Below are positions 40,991 through 51,063 of a stretch of DNA of 64,000 nt, piece after piece. Source of the DNA: Novosphingobium sp. 9U (GTDB taxonomy: Bacteria; Pseudomonadota; Alphaproteobacteria; Sphingomonadales; Sphingomonadaceae). The stretch is taken from the NCBI RefSeq assembly GCF_902506425.1, contig NZ_LR732488.1:186001-250000 (forward strand), written 5' to 3'. The notes beneath the pieces were generated by a model. That model searched no databases. It had not been told where the DNA came from and saw nothing but the letters and a program-made list of their open reading frames with translations. Position numbers and translations under genes: made by a program. Position 1 is the stretch's first letter; the number at the start of each line of letters is the position of its first letter.

Positions 40991-43054
40991 TCAGCGGGTG
41001 AACGAACCGCCCTTTTCGGCCAGCTCGACGAGCAGCTTGGCAGGCTTGTAGGCGTCGCCATAGCGAGCCTCCAGCTCCTGCAGCTTCGCCACGATCTTCG
41101 GCAGACCGACCGTGTCGGCCCAGAACATCGGGCCACCGGTGTAGACCGGCCAGTTGTAGCCGAGGATACACGCGACATCGATGTCGGCGGCGCGGATGGC
41201 GATGCCTTCGTCAAGGATCTTGGCGCCTTCGTTTACCACCGGGTAGAGCAGGCGAGCGACGATGTCTTCGGCCGGCTGCGACCCTTCGTTCTTGATGCCC
41301 TTGTACTCGGCGTAGTCTGCGATGATCTGCGCGGCGACGGGCGAGGGCACCGCCCGCCGGTTGTCATCGTAGTCGTAAAAGCCGCCGTTCTTCTTCTGGC
41401 CCAGGCGCTCGGCGCGGACCAGATCGCCCGTCAGCAGGCGTTCGTTGCTGTCACGCCCGAGCACGTCCAGGCCGACCAGGTCGAACATCGAGAGCGGACC
41501 CATCGCGAAGCCGTAATCGTAGATCGCCTTGTCGACTTCGGTCGGCGTCGGGCCTTCGAGCACCAGCACCTGGGCCTGCTTCATGTAGGGTTCCATGATG
41601 CGGTTGGCGATGAAGCCGTGGCAGGTGCGAGCCAGAACCGGCACCTTGGCGATGGTCTTCGCCAGCTTCATCGACGTGGCGATCACCTCGTTCGAGGTCT
41701 TGGCGCCGCGCACCACCTCCAGAAGCCGCATCACGTTGGCGGGCGAGAAGAAGTGCAGGCCGATCACCCACTCCGGGCGGCTCGTCGCGGCCGCGATCTC
41801 GTCGATGTCGAGGAAGGAGGTGTTGGACGCAAGGATCGCGCCCTGCTTGCAGATCTTGTCGAGCTTGCCGAAGATGTCGACCTTGACGCTCATCTGCTCG
41901 AACACCGCTTCGATGACGAGATCGACGGGGGCGAGTTCGTCGAGTGAGAGGGCCGGTTTGATCAGCGCCATGCGCTGCTCGACCTGCTCCTGGGTCATCC
42001 GACCCTTCTTTGCGGTGTTCTCGTAGTTCTTGCGGATGACGCCCACGCCGCGGTCGAGCGCTTCCTGCGTCATCTCGACGAGAGTGACCGAGATGCCGGC
42101 ATTCAGGAAGTTCATCGTGATGCCGCCGCCCATGGTGCCTGCGCCGATGACGCCGACGGCCTTGATGGGAAGCGTGGGCGTGTCGGCCGGCACGTCGGGG
42201 ATGCGCGCGGTCTGACGCTCGGCGAAGAAGTAGTAGCGCTGGGCTTGGCTCTCGGTCGAGTCAGGCAGTTCCAGGAACAGTTCCTTCTCGCGCTCCAGAC
42301 CCTCGTCGAACGGCAGCTCGACCGCTGCCTCGATCGCCTTGATGATGTTCTCTGGTGCCTTGAAGCCGCGGAACGCGCGGGCATTGGCCTTGCGGAAGTT
42401 GGCGAAAATCTCCGTGTTGCCCTTGTACGGATCGACCTTGGCCTGCCGGTCGCGCACGCGCGGCATCGCCCCGCCATCCGCCAGCACCTGCTTGGCGAAC
42501 GCGATCGCGTCGGCCTTGAGGTTCCCCTCAGTGGCGAGCGCGTCGATAACGCCGGCATCCAGCGCCTTTTTGGCGCCGATCGGAGCGCCAAAGGCGATCA
42601 TGCTGAGCGCTGCCTCTGGACCGACGAGGCGCGGCAAGCGCTGTGTGCCGCCGGCGCCGGGCAGCAGGCCCAAGGCAACCTCGGGCAGGCCGACCTTGGC
42701 GGAGGGAACCGCGATCCGGTAATTGCAAGTCAGCGCCAGTTCCAGGCCGCCGCCCAGCGCCGTGCCGTGGATCGCGGCGATTGTCGGCTTGCCCAAGTTC
42801 TCGACCAAATCAAACAGTTCAGCGAAAGTGGGCGACTGCGGCGCGCTGCCGAATTCGGCTATGTCTGCGCCCGCGAAGAACGTGCGCCCGCCGCAGATCA
42901 GCACCACCGCCTTGACCGCTTCGTCCTGCGCCGCCCGGCGCATGCCTTCGGCGATCGCAGTGCGGGTGCCAAGACCCAATGCATTGACCGGCGGTGAATC
43001 GATGGTGACGATGACAATATCGTCAACCTTGTCAAAGCTCAGAAACTCAGTCAC
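40991..43054 (-). CDS. Bifunctional enoyl-CoA hydratase / 3-hydroxyacyl-CoA dehydrogenase (FadJ/FadB-like)
   Basis: A 687-residue two-step beta-oxidation enzyme. Residues 1-190 are a crotonase with both Glu residues ('[15 protein letters not shown]', '[25 protein letters not shown]'). Residues ~295-480 are the NAD domain ('[22 protein letters not shown]'), with '[15 protein letters not shown]' carrying the active-site His. The C-terminal region has two 3HCDH helical repeats. It hydrates 2-enoyl-CoA and oxidises (S)-3-hydroxyacyl-CoA. The start is a GTG at 43054 with GGGGAG at 6 bases. It is intact amid decayed genes, so likely under selection. Confidence 0.93.
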   Translation of the reverse strand: MTEFLSFDKVDDIVIVTIDSPPVNALGLGTRTAIAEGMRRAAQDEAVKAVVLICGGRTFFAGADIAEFGSAPQSPTFAELFDLVENLGKPTIAAIHGTALGGGLELALTCNYRIAVPSAKVGLPEVALGLLPGAGGTQRLPRLVGPEAALSMIAFGAPIGAKKALDAGVIDALATEGNLKADAIAFAKQVLADGGAMPRVRDRQAKVDPYKGNTEIFANFRKANARAFRGFKAPENIIKAIEAAVELPFDEGLEREKELFLELPDSTESQAQRYYFFAERQTARIPDVPADTPTLPIKAVGVIGAGTMGGGITMNFLNAGISVTLVEMTQEALDRGVGVIRKNYENTAKKGRMTQEQVEQRMALIKPALSLDELAPVDLVIEAVFEQMSVKVDIFGKLDKICKQGAILASNTSFLDIDEIAAATSRPEWVIGLHFFSPANVMRLLEVVRGAKTSNEVIATSMKLAKTIAKVPVLARTCHGFIANRIMEPYMKQAQVLVLEGPTPTEVDKAIYDYGFAMGPLSMFDLVGLDVLGRDSNERLLTGDLVRAERLGQKKNGGFYDYDDNRRAVPSPVAAQIIADYAEYKGIKNEGSQPAEDIVARLLYPVVNEGAKILDEGIAIRAADIDVACILGYNWPVYTGGPMFWADTVGLPKIVAKLQELEARYGDAYKPAKLLVELAEKGGSFTR

Positions 43055-43258
43055 TCGGATCTCCCCTTCGATGGTCAGCCGTCGCACCAGGGCGGATCAA
43101 AAGTCTGCTGCATGGGTATGCGGCAGCAGTTGGATGCCTTGATCGCAATCGCCTTCCCGTAAGCGCAGTGAGGCTCTCTTACAGCCCTTCGTCTTGGTGA
43201 TTACAGCTGTGATGCCCGAAGTAACAGGTGCTGTTTGGCGTTGTGACGGAGCGGTAGC

Positions 43259-43480
43259 CTAGGCAGTTCGGACAGGTCCCGTAGAACGAACACTCTGGCA
43301 GGCGATCTCGGCGCACGTGATCTTCGGCAGATAGTGGCGCTTCTGTTCTTCCGCACCGATTTGGAGAAGGGCAGGACTAAGCATCTTGTTCCCGAACGAC
43401 GCGAGCGGCGCGCGAGCGTTAATCTGTGTCAGCTTCCCGTAGACGATGCGGCCCTGCGCTGGATCGCTACCCGGCGTCAT
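43259..43480 (-). pseudogene. Acyl-CoA dehydrogenase fragment
   Basis: About 45 residues ('FGNKMLSPALLQIGAEEQKRHYLPKI') match the N-terminal helical region of acyl-CoA dehydrogenases. The match is lost after 'ACQ', and a TAG follows at 43259. No FAD motifs or C-terminal domain survive. It lies 204 bases upstream of the bifunctional enzyme and next to the IS remnant, which may have caused the truncation. Confidence 0.5.
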
Positions 43481-43781
43481 GTCAGCTGCTGTCTCGGCGT
43501 GTCCGTTCTCCCGAACCTTGTCGATCACCCGCATGAGAGCGGAAAGGCTGACTTGCAGCTGCCGTCCAAACTCGGCCTTGCAGCGTCGCACAAGCATGGA
43601 GATCTCCTGATCGGGAACGTTGCTGAGCAGCATTTGTCCGATCGTGGTCTGTGAGCGGGCGTAGCATGCCCGATTGGATTTCCGTATGGTTGAGCTTGTC
43701 CGCATTGAGCTGGTCCCCGTTTCCTCCGGACACCCTCAGGCACTGAATGGAGGCTTGCGGCTATGCCATGAGGACAGGCCT

Positions 43782-44549
43782 ATGTCTCAATATGAAGTTA
43801 TCGATGATGGTGGCCGCCGCCCGGTCTGGTCGGCCGCGCAATAGCTGGGGATCGTAGAGGAGACGTTAGACGGATGGGCCACCGTTTCGGTAGTTGCACG
43901 GCGCAATGGCGTCTCGGCCGGCATTCTGTATCGTTGGCGGCGGCTGATGCTCGAAGGAGACAGTGTCCCGGGGACCGGCGGCGATGTGACGAGCATCCGG
44001 CTTGTCCGGCAGATGGACCAGCGCATCAGCGAGCTCGAGCGTCAGCTCGGTCGCAAGACCATGGAGGTCGAGGTCCTGAAGGGAGTGCTGGATAAGGTGC
44101 GCCTAAACGCATCGCCCGCCCCGCCTGCAAGGGTATTTCTCTGTTTGGCGACTGACAGGTCTGCATCAACGTATACAGCATAGCGGAGAAAGCCGTTGCC
44201 AAGATAGAGATCCGTAAAATCCTAGCTTCCTAAACAAGACGACATCGAGGTGTCATTTATTGGTCATTTTACGCCAGTGAAGAGCCCGCAGAGCAATGGC
44301 ATCTCAGAGGCCTTCGTGCATACCCAAAAGCGCGACTACGTCCACGTCTCACCTCTGCGCGATGCTGCTGCGGCACTGGCATTGATCGAGACCTGGATCG
44401 AGGACTACAACGACTATCACCCCCACTCGGGGCTCAAGATGCGCTCACCACGCGGTTTCGAGCGAGTCAGGTTGCCACGTCCTGAGGGGTGTCCCGTGAA
44501 AAAATGGCGGGCCAGATTAGGCATCAAAGCGCAGACGCATCGGCAGTAG
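43782..44549 (+). mobile_element. Degenerate IS3-family insertion sequence
   Basis: OrfA: from the ATG at 43782, 'RRPVWSAAQ' is cut by a TAG at 43842-43844. It then continues in frame with 'ATVSVVARRNGVSAGILYRWRRLMLEG' (helix-turn-helix) and 'ISELERQLGRKTMEVEVLKGVLDKVR' (leucine-zipper-like), typical of IS3/IS911 OrfA. OrfB: only the C-terminal part of the integrase core remains at ~44250-44549 ('SPQSNGISEAFVHTQKRDYV', 'WIEDYNDYHPHSGLKMRSPRGF'), with the last catalytic Glu in 'SEAF'. Roughly 150-200 residues of OrfB are missing. No clear terminal inverted repeats were found. It is dead but marks a recombination spot. Confidence 0.85.
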
Positions 44550-45225
44550 AGGCTGTTCTGCAGGCCGAGCAGTACCGTCTCGTCGCACACCTTCAGCACG
44601 CCGCCCATACCTGCTTCCAAGTCGTTATTAGTCTGAACCAGGCGATGAATCCAGTTGCCCAGAAGCGTGGTACGTAGGGTAGGCAGGTAATTTCGAGCAC
44701 CACGGTTGTGCTCTATATAGCCCAGCTTAGCCTGACCGCGGACAGCATCGCCCGCTGGATTGGCGAATGCCCAGCATGTTTGGGATCTGGCGTCGTTCGC
44801 TCGCCTTGCTTTTTCTAGTCTTAGTTATGTGATCTCGGAGACCAAAGCAGACCTACTTGGCATTACATCTGAAATGACTACGTGCAGCTTTGCTCCCATT
44901 CCACACGCAAGCGCGCGTCGCGAGCGGCGTCGTATGCCCTCGGGTAGTATGCTGCAGTGGCATGATTTCTCTTGTAATATGTATGCCGCGCCTCACGGGC
45001 GCTCTGCACGCCTATGGACAAGCGGGGGCAGGTTTCTAGATACCTGCGCCGATCCGCGGGATCCAAAGGCATGTAGGAGCGAGGGGTAAGGTACGAAGTT
45101 GTCCACCCGGATGCGCAAAATAGAGCGAGTGCAGCCTGTACCGCATGACGCTCACGGACGCATGGTGTGCCCTATCGACTGGAAAGCGGTGCTTTACGAT
45201 AGGCTTTTAGCGAGAAGGAATTTCA
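44550..45225. other. Intergenic stretch without recognisable genes
   Basis: A frame at 44760-45089 (109 residues) is open but shows no family motif and atypical composition. A minus-strand stretch near 44560-44680 reads like a remnant of some protein but I cannot name it. The lyase ribosome binding site GAGAAGGAA is at the end. Confidence 0.4.
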
Positions 45226-46137
45226 ATGTCACAACGTCCTAGGCGCGCCCGTCGGGTGCAATTGTCGGTGCCCGGCAGCAGCGAGAAGATGCTGGCGAAG
45301 GCGGCCGCTTCAAGGGCCGATCACGTCTTCTGCGACCTTGAGGACGCCGTTGCTCCCAGCGCCAAGGTGGAAGCCCGCAACAAAATCGCGTTTGCGCTAA
45401 ACAATCTCGACTGGGGCAAGAAGACACGATGTGTCCGCATCAACGACGTGTCGACTGAGTGGTGCCACGGAGACATCATCGAGCTGGTCGAGAAGGCTGG
45501 TGCCAACATCGACACCATCATGCTCACGAAGCCTTACACGCCGGCGGACGTCCTCTTCCTGGACCGCATGCTGAACCAGCTGGAGAAGAAGCTGAAGCTT
45601 GATCGTCGGATCGGCATCGAGGTCCTGATCGAGGAAGTGCAGGCCTTGCAGAATGTCGATGCCATCGCGTCCTCCACCGACCGCCTCGAGTGCCTGATCT
45701 TCGGAATGGGTGACTATTCCGGTTCGCACGGCATCGACACGGCGGAGATCGGCGCCACCGGATCTTACCCCGGTGACGTTTTCCACTATGCGCGGTTCCG
45801 CATCGTGATGGCAGCTCGCGCCAACGGCATCGATCCAGTCGACGGTCCGTTCGGCAGCTTCAAAGACGAAGCTGCCTACAAGGACGAGGCGATCCGCGCT
45901 CGTACTCTCGGCATGGTCGGCAAGTGGGCAATACACCCGGCGCAGATCGATTGGGCACTCGACGTGTTCTCGCCCTCAGCAGAGGACGTGGCTAATGCGC
46001 GCCGCCTGGCCGCCGCATACGAAGCCGCCGAAGCGCAGGGCCTCGGAGCCGCTCAGGTCGATGGCGTCATGATCGACGTCGCGGTGATGCGACTGGTGCG
46101 AAATACCTTGGAGAAGGCCGAACTGGCGGGCATGTGA
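45226..46137 (+). CDS. CitE / malyl-CoA lyase family protein
   Basis: A 303-residue TIM-barrel lyase. It has 'LSVPGSSEKMLAKAAASRADHVFCDLEDAVAPSAK', 'RCVRINDVSTEWCHGDI', 'IGIEVLIEEVQALQNVDAIA', 'LIFGMGDYSGSHG' and 'KWAIHPAQIDWALDVFSP'. It is closer in style to Mcl-type malyl-/methylmalyl-CoA lyases than the CitE-type protein at 8117. It would cleave a hydroxy-dicarboxyl-CoA to glyoxylate or pyruvate plus an acyl-CoA. GAGAAGGAA precedes the ATG. It is an intact gene inside the decayed zone; an inverted repeat follows at 46154-46179. Confidence 0.88.
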   Translation: MSQRPRRARRVQLSVPGSSEKMLAKAAASRADHVFCDLEDAVAPSAKVEARNKIAFALNNLDWGKKTRCVRINDVSTEWCHGDIIELVEKAGANIDTIMLTKPYTPADVLFLDRMLNQLEKKLKLDRRIGIEVLIEEVQALQNVDAIASSTDRLECLIFGMGDYSGSHGIDTAEIGATGSYPGDVFHYARFRIVMAARANGIDPVDGPFGSFKDEAAYKDEAIRARTLGMVGKWAIHPAQIDWALDVFSPSAEDVANARRLAAAYEAAEAQGLGAAQVDGVMIDVAVMRLVRNTLEKAELAGM

Positions 46138-46153
46138 GCGGGAACTCGACATG

Positions 46154-46179
46154 GGCATTGCTAACAGCGAGGCAATGCC
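46154..46179 (+). terminator. Hairpin after the CitE-type lyase
   Basis: GGCATTGC (46154-46161) pairs perfectly with GCAATGCC (46172-46179) over a 10-base loop, 16 bases after the stop. No T-run, so termination is uncertain. Confidence 0.35.
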
Positions 46180-46344
46180 TATGCCCGCCCACGTTGTCGA
46201 TATGACGGGCACCGTGCCTATGCGTCAACCCAGCCAGCTGAAGTGCGTCGCCCACATTAGCGCCAGGATCGCTGGTGCGCTGACGCGTGTCGGTTCACAC
46301 GCCTGACCAAGCCAGACCGGCAGGGATCTAAATTGGAGATATTC

Positions 46345-47799
46345 ATGGCCGATATCGAATTCGCTACTTTGCCCAAGCACGTCCATTACATCGGCGGAGA
46401 ATGGCTGGAGCCCGCGTCCGGCGAATTCCTTGAGAAGAGTGACCCGCGCACTAGGTCGACGATCGCTCGAATCGCCAAGGGCAACGCGCAGGATGTCGAT
46501 GCCGCAGTGCAAGCCGCTCAGGCGGCGTTCGCCGAGTGGCGGGATCGCAAGCCCATCGAGCGGGGCAGGGTGATGCTGGACATCGCTCGCGCCATGCGTG
46601 CAAACATCAAAGAATTGGCCGAGATGGAAGCGCGCGAGACGGGCAAGCCCGCTTGGCAGGCTCCCATCGAGATCGAAGGCGCAGCCCAGTACTTCGAGTT
46701 CTACGGCGGCCTCGTCAATGTTGGCCATGGTGAGGTGATCAACCTGGGCGCAGGGTATCATTCTTACACCCGGCGCGAACCGTTTGGAGTGGTCGGCGTG
46801 ATCCTGCCGTGGAATGCGCCTCTTAACCAGGCCGGACGCGGCATCGCGCCGGCACTAGCGGCCGGCAACACGGTTGTCGCAAAGCCTTCTGAAGAGACAT
46901 CGGCCTCGTTGCTACGCCTAGCTGAACTGGCAGTCGAATGTGGCATGCCGCGCGGCGTGTTCAACGTCGTGCTCGGTAGCGGGCCGGATGCGGGTTCGGC
47001 GATCGTCGAGCATCCGCAGGTGCGCAAGGTGGCATTCACCGGAAGTGTGCGCGCCGGTCGTGAGATCGGCAGGATCGCAGCCGAGCGCGTGATTCCGCTC
47101 ACGCTGGAACTGGGTGGCAAGTCCCCCAACATTGTATTCGAGGACGCCGATTTTGCCGCAGCGATACAGGGCGCCATCCGTGCGTTCGTGGTCAATGCCG
47201 GTCAGATCTGCCTCGCCGGTACGCGCCTGGTAATCCAGGAATCGATCAAGGACAAGTTCGTTGAGGCGCTGGCCGGGGCGATTTCCTCCCTGAAGGTTGG
47301 ACCGGAGCCGGACGCTTTCATGGGCCCGGTGACCACCGCCGCCCAGCACCAGCGGGTTCTCGATTACTTCGAGATCGCCAAAGCGGAAGGTGCTCGCGCG
47401 GTGATCGGAGGGGTTCCCTATGAGGACGAGGCTCGCAAAGGCGGCTGGTTCGTTCCGCCGACGATCTATGACGATGCCACACCCGAAATGCGTATCGGGA
47501 GGGAAGAGGTTTTTGGTCCCGTCCTGACGGTTCTCCCCTTCAAGGACGATGCCGACGCCATCCGCATCGCAAATGACACCGAATATGGTCTGGCTGCCGG
47601 TATCTGGACTCGTGATCTCAGTCGCGCCCATCGGATCGCTGCCGAGATCGAGGCGGGCCAGATCTACATCAACGAGTATCAGGCTGGCGGCGTTGAAACA
47701 CCGCTCGGCGGGTACAAGCTGAGTGGGTACGGACGTGAAAAGGGCGTCGAGGCGCTGCACCATTACACGCAGCTCAAGTGCATCACCATCAAGCTGTAA
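46345..47799 (+). CDS. Aldehyde dehydrogenase (NAD(P)+)
   Basis: A 484-residue ALDH oxidising an aldehyde to its acid. It has 'GVVGVILPWNAPLNQAGRGIAPALAAGNTVVAKPSEETS' (with the NAD Lys), 'AFTGSVRAGREIG', 'TLELGGKSPNIVFEDADF' with the general-base Glu, 'NAGQICLAGTRL' with the catalytic Cys, and 'EVFGPVLTVLPF'. The ATG at 46345 is preferred over a TTG at 46333 because GGAG sits 6 bases before it. A strong hairpin plus T-tract follows at 47807. It is probably a single-gene transcript. Confidence 0.92.
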   Translation: MADIEFATLPKHVHYIGGEWLEPASGEFLEKSDPRTRSTIARIAKGNAQDVDAAVQAAQAAFAEWRDRKPIERGRVMLDIARAMRANIKELAEMEARETGKPAWQAPIEIEGAAQYFEFYGGLVNVGHGEVINLGAGYHSYTRREPFGVVGVILPWNAPLNQAGRGIAPALAAGNTVVAKPSEETSASLLRLAELAVECGMPRGVFNVVLGSGPDAGSAIVEHPQVRKVAFTGSVRAGREIGRIAAERVIPLTLELGGKSPNIVFEDADFAAAIQGAIRAFVVNAGQICLAGTRLVIQESIKDKFVEALAGAISSLKVGPEPDAFMGPVTTAAQHQRVLDYFEIAKAEGARAVIGGVPYEDEARKGGWFVPPTIYDDATPEMRIGREEVFGPVLTVLPFKDDADAIRIANDTEYGLAAGIWTRDLSRAHRIAAEIEAGQIYINEYQAGGVETPLGGYKLSGYGREKGVEALHHYTQLKCITIKL

Positions 47800-47806
47800 G
47801 CTCGAT

Positions 47807-47872
47807 GAACTGCGCGCCGGCGGGATCCGGCGCCCAGTTCAGTTCCGATTAGGCCGATTTTATTTTTTGATG
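47807..47872 (+). terminator. Terminator after the aldehyde dehydrogenase
   Basis: GAACTG and CAGTTC (47807-47812 / 47835-47840) enclose GCGCCGG and CCGGCGC (47814-47820 / 47827-47833), giving a 13-pair stem with one mismatch and a 6-base loop. A T-rich tract (TTTTATTTTTT) follows ~17 bases later. Confidence 0.65.
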
Positions 47873-47909
47873 CCGAATTGAAATGATCAGACCGGGGCGG
47901 GCGCCAAAT

Positions 47910-48960
47910 TTAGACGGTCAATTTCGATCGCGCGTCGAGCTCTTCGTGCATGGTCCCGAACAGTAGTTGCAGAATGGGCTCTCGTTGCAGGAACTCCGCC
48001 GGAAAGCCTCGCGACACGGCGGAGACCGCATCCAAAGTTGCAAACACGGTATTGGCTTCACTTCCGATGGCCTCCGCCGCAAGATCCTCGTCGAAATGTT
48101 CGATGGTGCGGGCGCCAATGATCGGGATGATGTTCGGTGATCGATGGCGCAGCCAAGTCAACGCAAGTTGCGACGGGGTAACGTTCAACTCGGGGGCGCT
48201 GGCCAGCAGAACTTCCACGATCTCGAAGGTATTCGCCTGGCGATTTTGCGAGGGGTAGTCGGGCTTTGTGAGTCGGCCCGATCCGGTCACCTCACCATCC
48301 TTCACTTGGTATTTGCCGCTCAGCAGCCCGCTACCCAGGCTGCCCCATGTGACCACGGAAATGCCAAGGGCTCGGGCCATCGGCAGGAGTTCGCGATCTG
48401 GCGTGCGATCCGCCAGGCTGTCGGGAATCTGGGTGGCGGCAAGCGAGGTCCAGCCCCTCAGTTCGGCGATCGCCTGCGCGCGCGACACCACCCATGCAGG
48501 AGTGTCCGAAAACCCGATGTGCAGAATCTTGCCTGCCCGCACGAGGTCGTCGAGACCGCTCAGCACCTCTTCCTCCGGCGTGATGCTATCCCAGGCGTGC
48601 ATCCGGTAGAGATCGATGTAATTTGTCTTTAGCCGCCGCAGGCTGTTCTCCACCGCGGCCATCATGCTTTTGCGGCCATTTCCGCTAGAGTTGAGGTCGG
48701 CACCCCTGCTGCTGAGCGAGAATTTGGTCGCCACGACATATCTCCTTGTGCATGAATTCGCCAAGCAGCGTTTCGCTTGCGCCTTCCTGGTATCCTGGCG
48801 CCGTATCGAGGGAATTGCCACCAGCGTCGTCGAAGCGGCGGAACACATCGAGGCTGATCTGCTTACTCGCCCCCCACTAACGTGTATCGCCGAACGTCAT
48901 GGTTCCGAGGCAGACTTGCGACACACGTAAGCCCGTGCGGCCCAGAAGCTTGGGCCGCAT
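47910..48960 (-). pseudogene. Aldo/keto reductase, broken near the N-terminus
   Basis: The ATG at 48960 starts 'MRPKLLGRTGLRVSQVCLGTMTFG', then an in-frame TAG (codon 28, plus-strand 48877-48879) interrupts 'GDTR*WGAS'. The frame goes on to 'RRFDDAGGNSLDTAPGYQEGASETLLGEF', and then a frameshift near 48740 is needed to enter 'YVVATKFSLSSRG', 'RLKTNYIDLYRMHAWD', 'VRAGKILHIGFSD' and 'ISVVTWGSLGSGLLSGKY'. The remaining ~310 residues look well preserved, so decay is recent. The enzyme would have reduced aldehydes or ketones with NADPH. Confidence 0.82.
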
Positions 48961-49839
48961 GATCACTCTCCAAGTAGATAGCCGGAAAGCGCCCCCAATC
49001 ACGAAGGCGGTTTACTCGATCACTTCTCTATAGCCAATCATCGATAAAAAGGGAGAAGTCGTCTAATTGTAAGAGACGCATATGCGATGATTTTGCAAAG
49101 GACGTTTCGTGCAAGGCAGGGCGTCATTTCAAGCCGCGCCTTCTCATGAGACTGGCCTAACAGCCCGGCGGCCACGGCGCAGATGCGCACTCGCGCGGTA
49201 AGAGCAGACCGCCGCTGCTAAGGCCGCCAGAAGCGAGCAGCGGATCGCAGGCGCGATACCCATATTCTATTCTAACCACTTGTCTAAGCAGCCACTCGAG
49301 AGGCCAGTGACGAACGGCCCCCGCCGGCGCCGATCAGATGCTTCGTGACGAGGATGATGGAGGATGTGAACGCTCGGAATCTGGAAGGCATCAGCTATTG
49401 GCAGCTCGCATCGGCCGCGCGACATAGATGCTGAGCATGGTCATCGAGACGGTGCCGGTCGCAGCGACACCATCAGGTTTGCTGACGGCATCTGCCGGGG
49501 ACTGCTGAGATCATGGGCAGGCAGCCGGCGGCAGCAGTCAGACCGTATCTGCCTGCGTGGCGGCGGATGGCTCGGGCGGAGCTCACTCGCCCGAGCAGAG
49601 CGCGGATGGCGCGGCCAACTCCGAATAGTACGCCCGGGACAAGTCCAATCTCAAACAGCTCATGCCCGTGCACGCGCAAGAAAAGGGTGCGGGAGCAGAG
49701 TTGCCTCGACACCAGCTGCTGACACCCTGCCCTGCGTCACATCATCACCTTGTGGCGAGGTCGGCGCCATGACGCCGCGCTTGCCGGATCAAGCCCCTGT
49801 GCTCAGCCCTTTTCGCTCAATCCCGCTGAGGTGCGCGGC
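48961..49839. other. Long non-coding stretch
   Basis: About 880 bases without a credible gene. An inverted repeat GCTCGGGCG / CGCCCGAGC (49570-49578 and 49588-49596, 9-base loop) is the only clear structure. A minus-strand frame at 49473-49712 is weakly hydrophobic but lacks any family signature. It is probably the residue of deleted genes. Confidence 0.45.
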
Positions 49840-50448
49840 TCAATAGCCCATCAGCTTGAGCACCTCGGTGCGGCTGCGCGTGTCATCCAGGAACGTGCCC
49901 ATCATGCGGCTGGTGATCATGCCGACGCCCGGCGTGTGAACGCCGCGCGCGGTCATGCAGGCATGGCTCGCCTCGATCACGACGGCAACGCCATGGGGCT
50001 TCAGGTTCTCCCAGATGCACTGCGCCACCTCGGCCGTCAGCCGCTCCTGAATCTGCAAGCGTCGCGCATAGCCATGCAGCACGCGCGCGAGCTTGGAGAT
50101 GCCGACCACGTGGTTGCGTGGCAGATACGCGATCGCCGCCTTGCCGATGATCGGCGCCATGTGGTGCTCGCAGTGCGACTGGAACGGGATGTCCTTCAGC
50201 AGCACGACCTCATCGTAGCCACCGACTTCCTCGAAGATCCGCTCGAGGTGGACCGCCGGATCCTCGGCATAGCCCTGGCAGTACTCGCGCCAGGCACGCG
50301 CGACGCGCTTGGGCGTATCGAGCAGACCCTCACGGTTCGGGTCGTCGCCGGCCCATTCGATCAGCGTGCGGATCGCGTCCTGCACGTTGTCGGGCACCGG
50401 CGGCTTGCCGGTGGGATTGTCTTCGTCGGGCCCGGCCAGGCTGCTCAT
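49840..50448 (-). CDS. folE: GTP cyclohydrolase I
   Basis: A 202-residue FolE (EC 3.5.4.16), first step of tetrahydrofolate or tetrahydrobiopterin synthesis: GTP to 7,8-dihydroneopterin triphosphate. It has 'DDPNREGLLDTPKRVARAWRE', the Zn and active-site motif 'SHCEHHMAPIIGKAAIAYLP', 'VVGISKLARVLHGYARRLQIQERLT' and 'IEASHACMTARGVHTPGVGMITS' with the third Zn ligand Cys. The ATG at 50448 has GAGGAG 6 bases upstream. It is a housekeeping gene in the middle of a decayed catabolic zone and is intact. It may be an extra copy. Confidence 0.95.
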   Translation of the reverse strand: MSSLAGPDEDNPTGKPPVPDNVQDAIRTLIEWAGDDPNREGLLDTPKRVARAWREYCQGYAEDPAVHLERIFEEVGGYDEVVLLKDIPFQSHCEHHMAPIIGKAAIAYLPRNHVVGISKLARVLHGYARRLQIQERLTAEVAQCIWENLKPHGVAVVIEASHACMTARGVHTPGVGMITSRMMGTFLDDTRSRTEVLKLMGY

Positions 50449-51063
50449 GCCACTCTCCTCCTTGTCACGCGCTTCCTCACGGCGGAGATGCGCCAATTCA
50501 AGCATTCAAGCCCTCGACGCGAGAAACCGGTGCTGCCTCACGCAAGCGGCGGTATGTCTTGTACGGGTGCTCGACGTGCTCGGCAGATTAGAAGTCGATG
50601 CCGCCTGCCGCAATCTACGGTGCATCGCTCTCCCGTTTACGTACGTCAACAGCACTCATGGGCCTCTCGAAGCCGAATGTCTTGGTGTGCAGGATGCCGG
50701 ACCCTCGACCTCACTTTATCGCTGCTGCGCGCGTCCGAGTGTCCACTCGCCGCTTAGGATGTCAATGAAGCCTACTGATATTTCACTTGTGTATGGTCAC
50801 GTCGCGACGGTGCTTGGCGTGGCTGCTCGACGGGCGCAATCAGGACTGCGTTAGATGAGGCGGATGAGCACTCGCCTGCTCACGCTCTCTGAATGCATCT
50901 GTAATGCACCGCTGGCGGCCAAGACACGAATCGATTCGGTGCATCTACACTCTTAGTGTAAGCATGCGCGGGTTTAAGCTGTCGAAGTATAAAACGTATA
51001 ATGCATGCGCAAAAACCAAAGCACCCGAACGACGACATAATTAGATGTAAAAGGGGAGGTGGT
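50449..51063. other. Intergenic gap with promoter-like elements for the broken TonB receptor
   Basis: No credible gene. TACACT (50946-50951) and AGTGTA (50955-50960) form a perfect palindrome with 3 bases between. A TATAAT hexamer is at 50997-51002, ~60 bases before the receptor start, but its -35 (TTTAAG near 50973) is weak. Confidence 0.4.

Noticed and set aside
44760..45089. 109-codon frame near the IS remnant
   Set aside because: No ribosome binding site, no motif and poor codon composition; treated as chance in a decayed gap.
49473..49712. Possible small hydrophobic protein on the minus strand
   Set aside because: Only weak hydrophobicity, Arg-rich, no signal or family match; probably non-coding.
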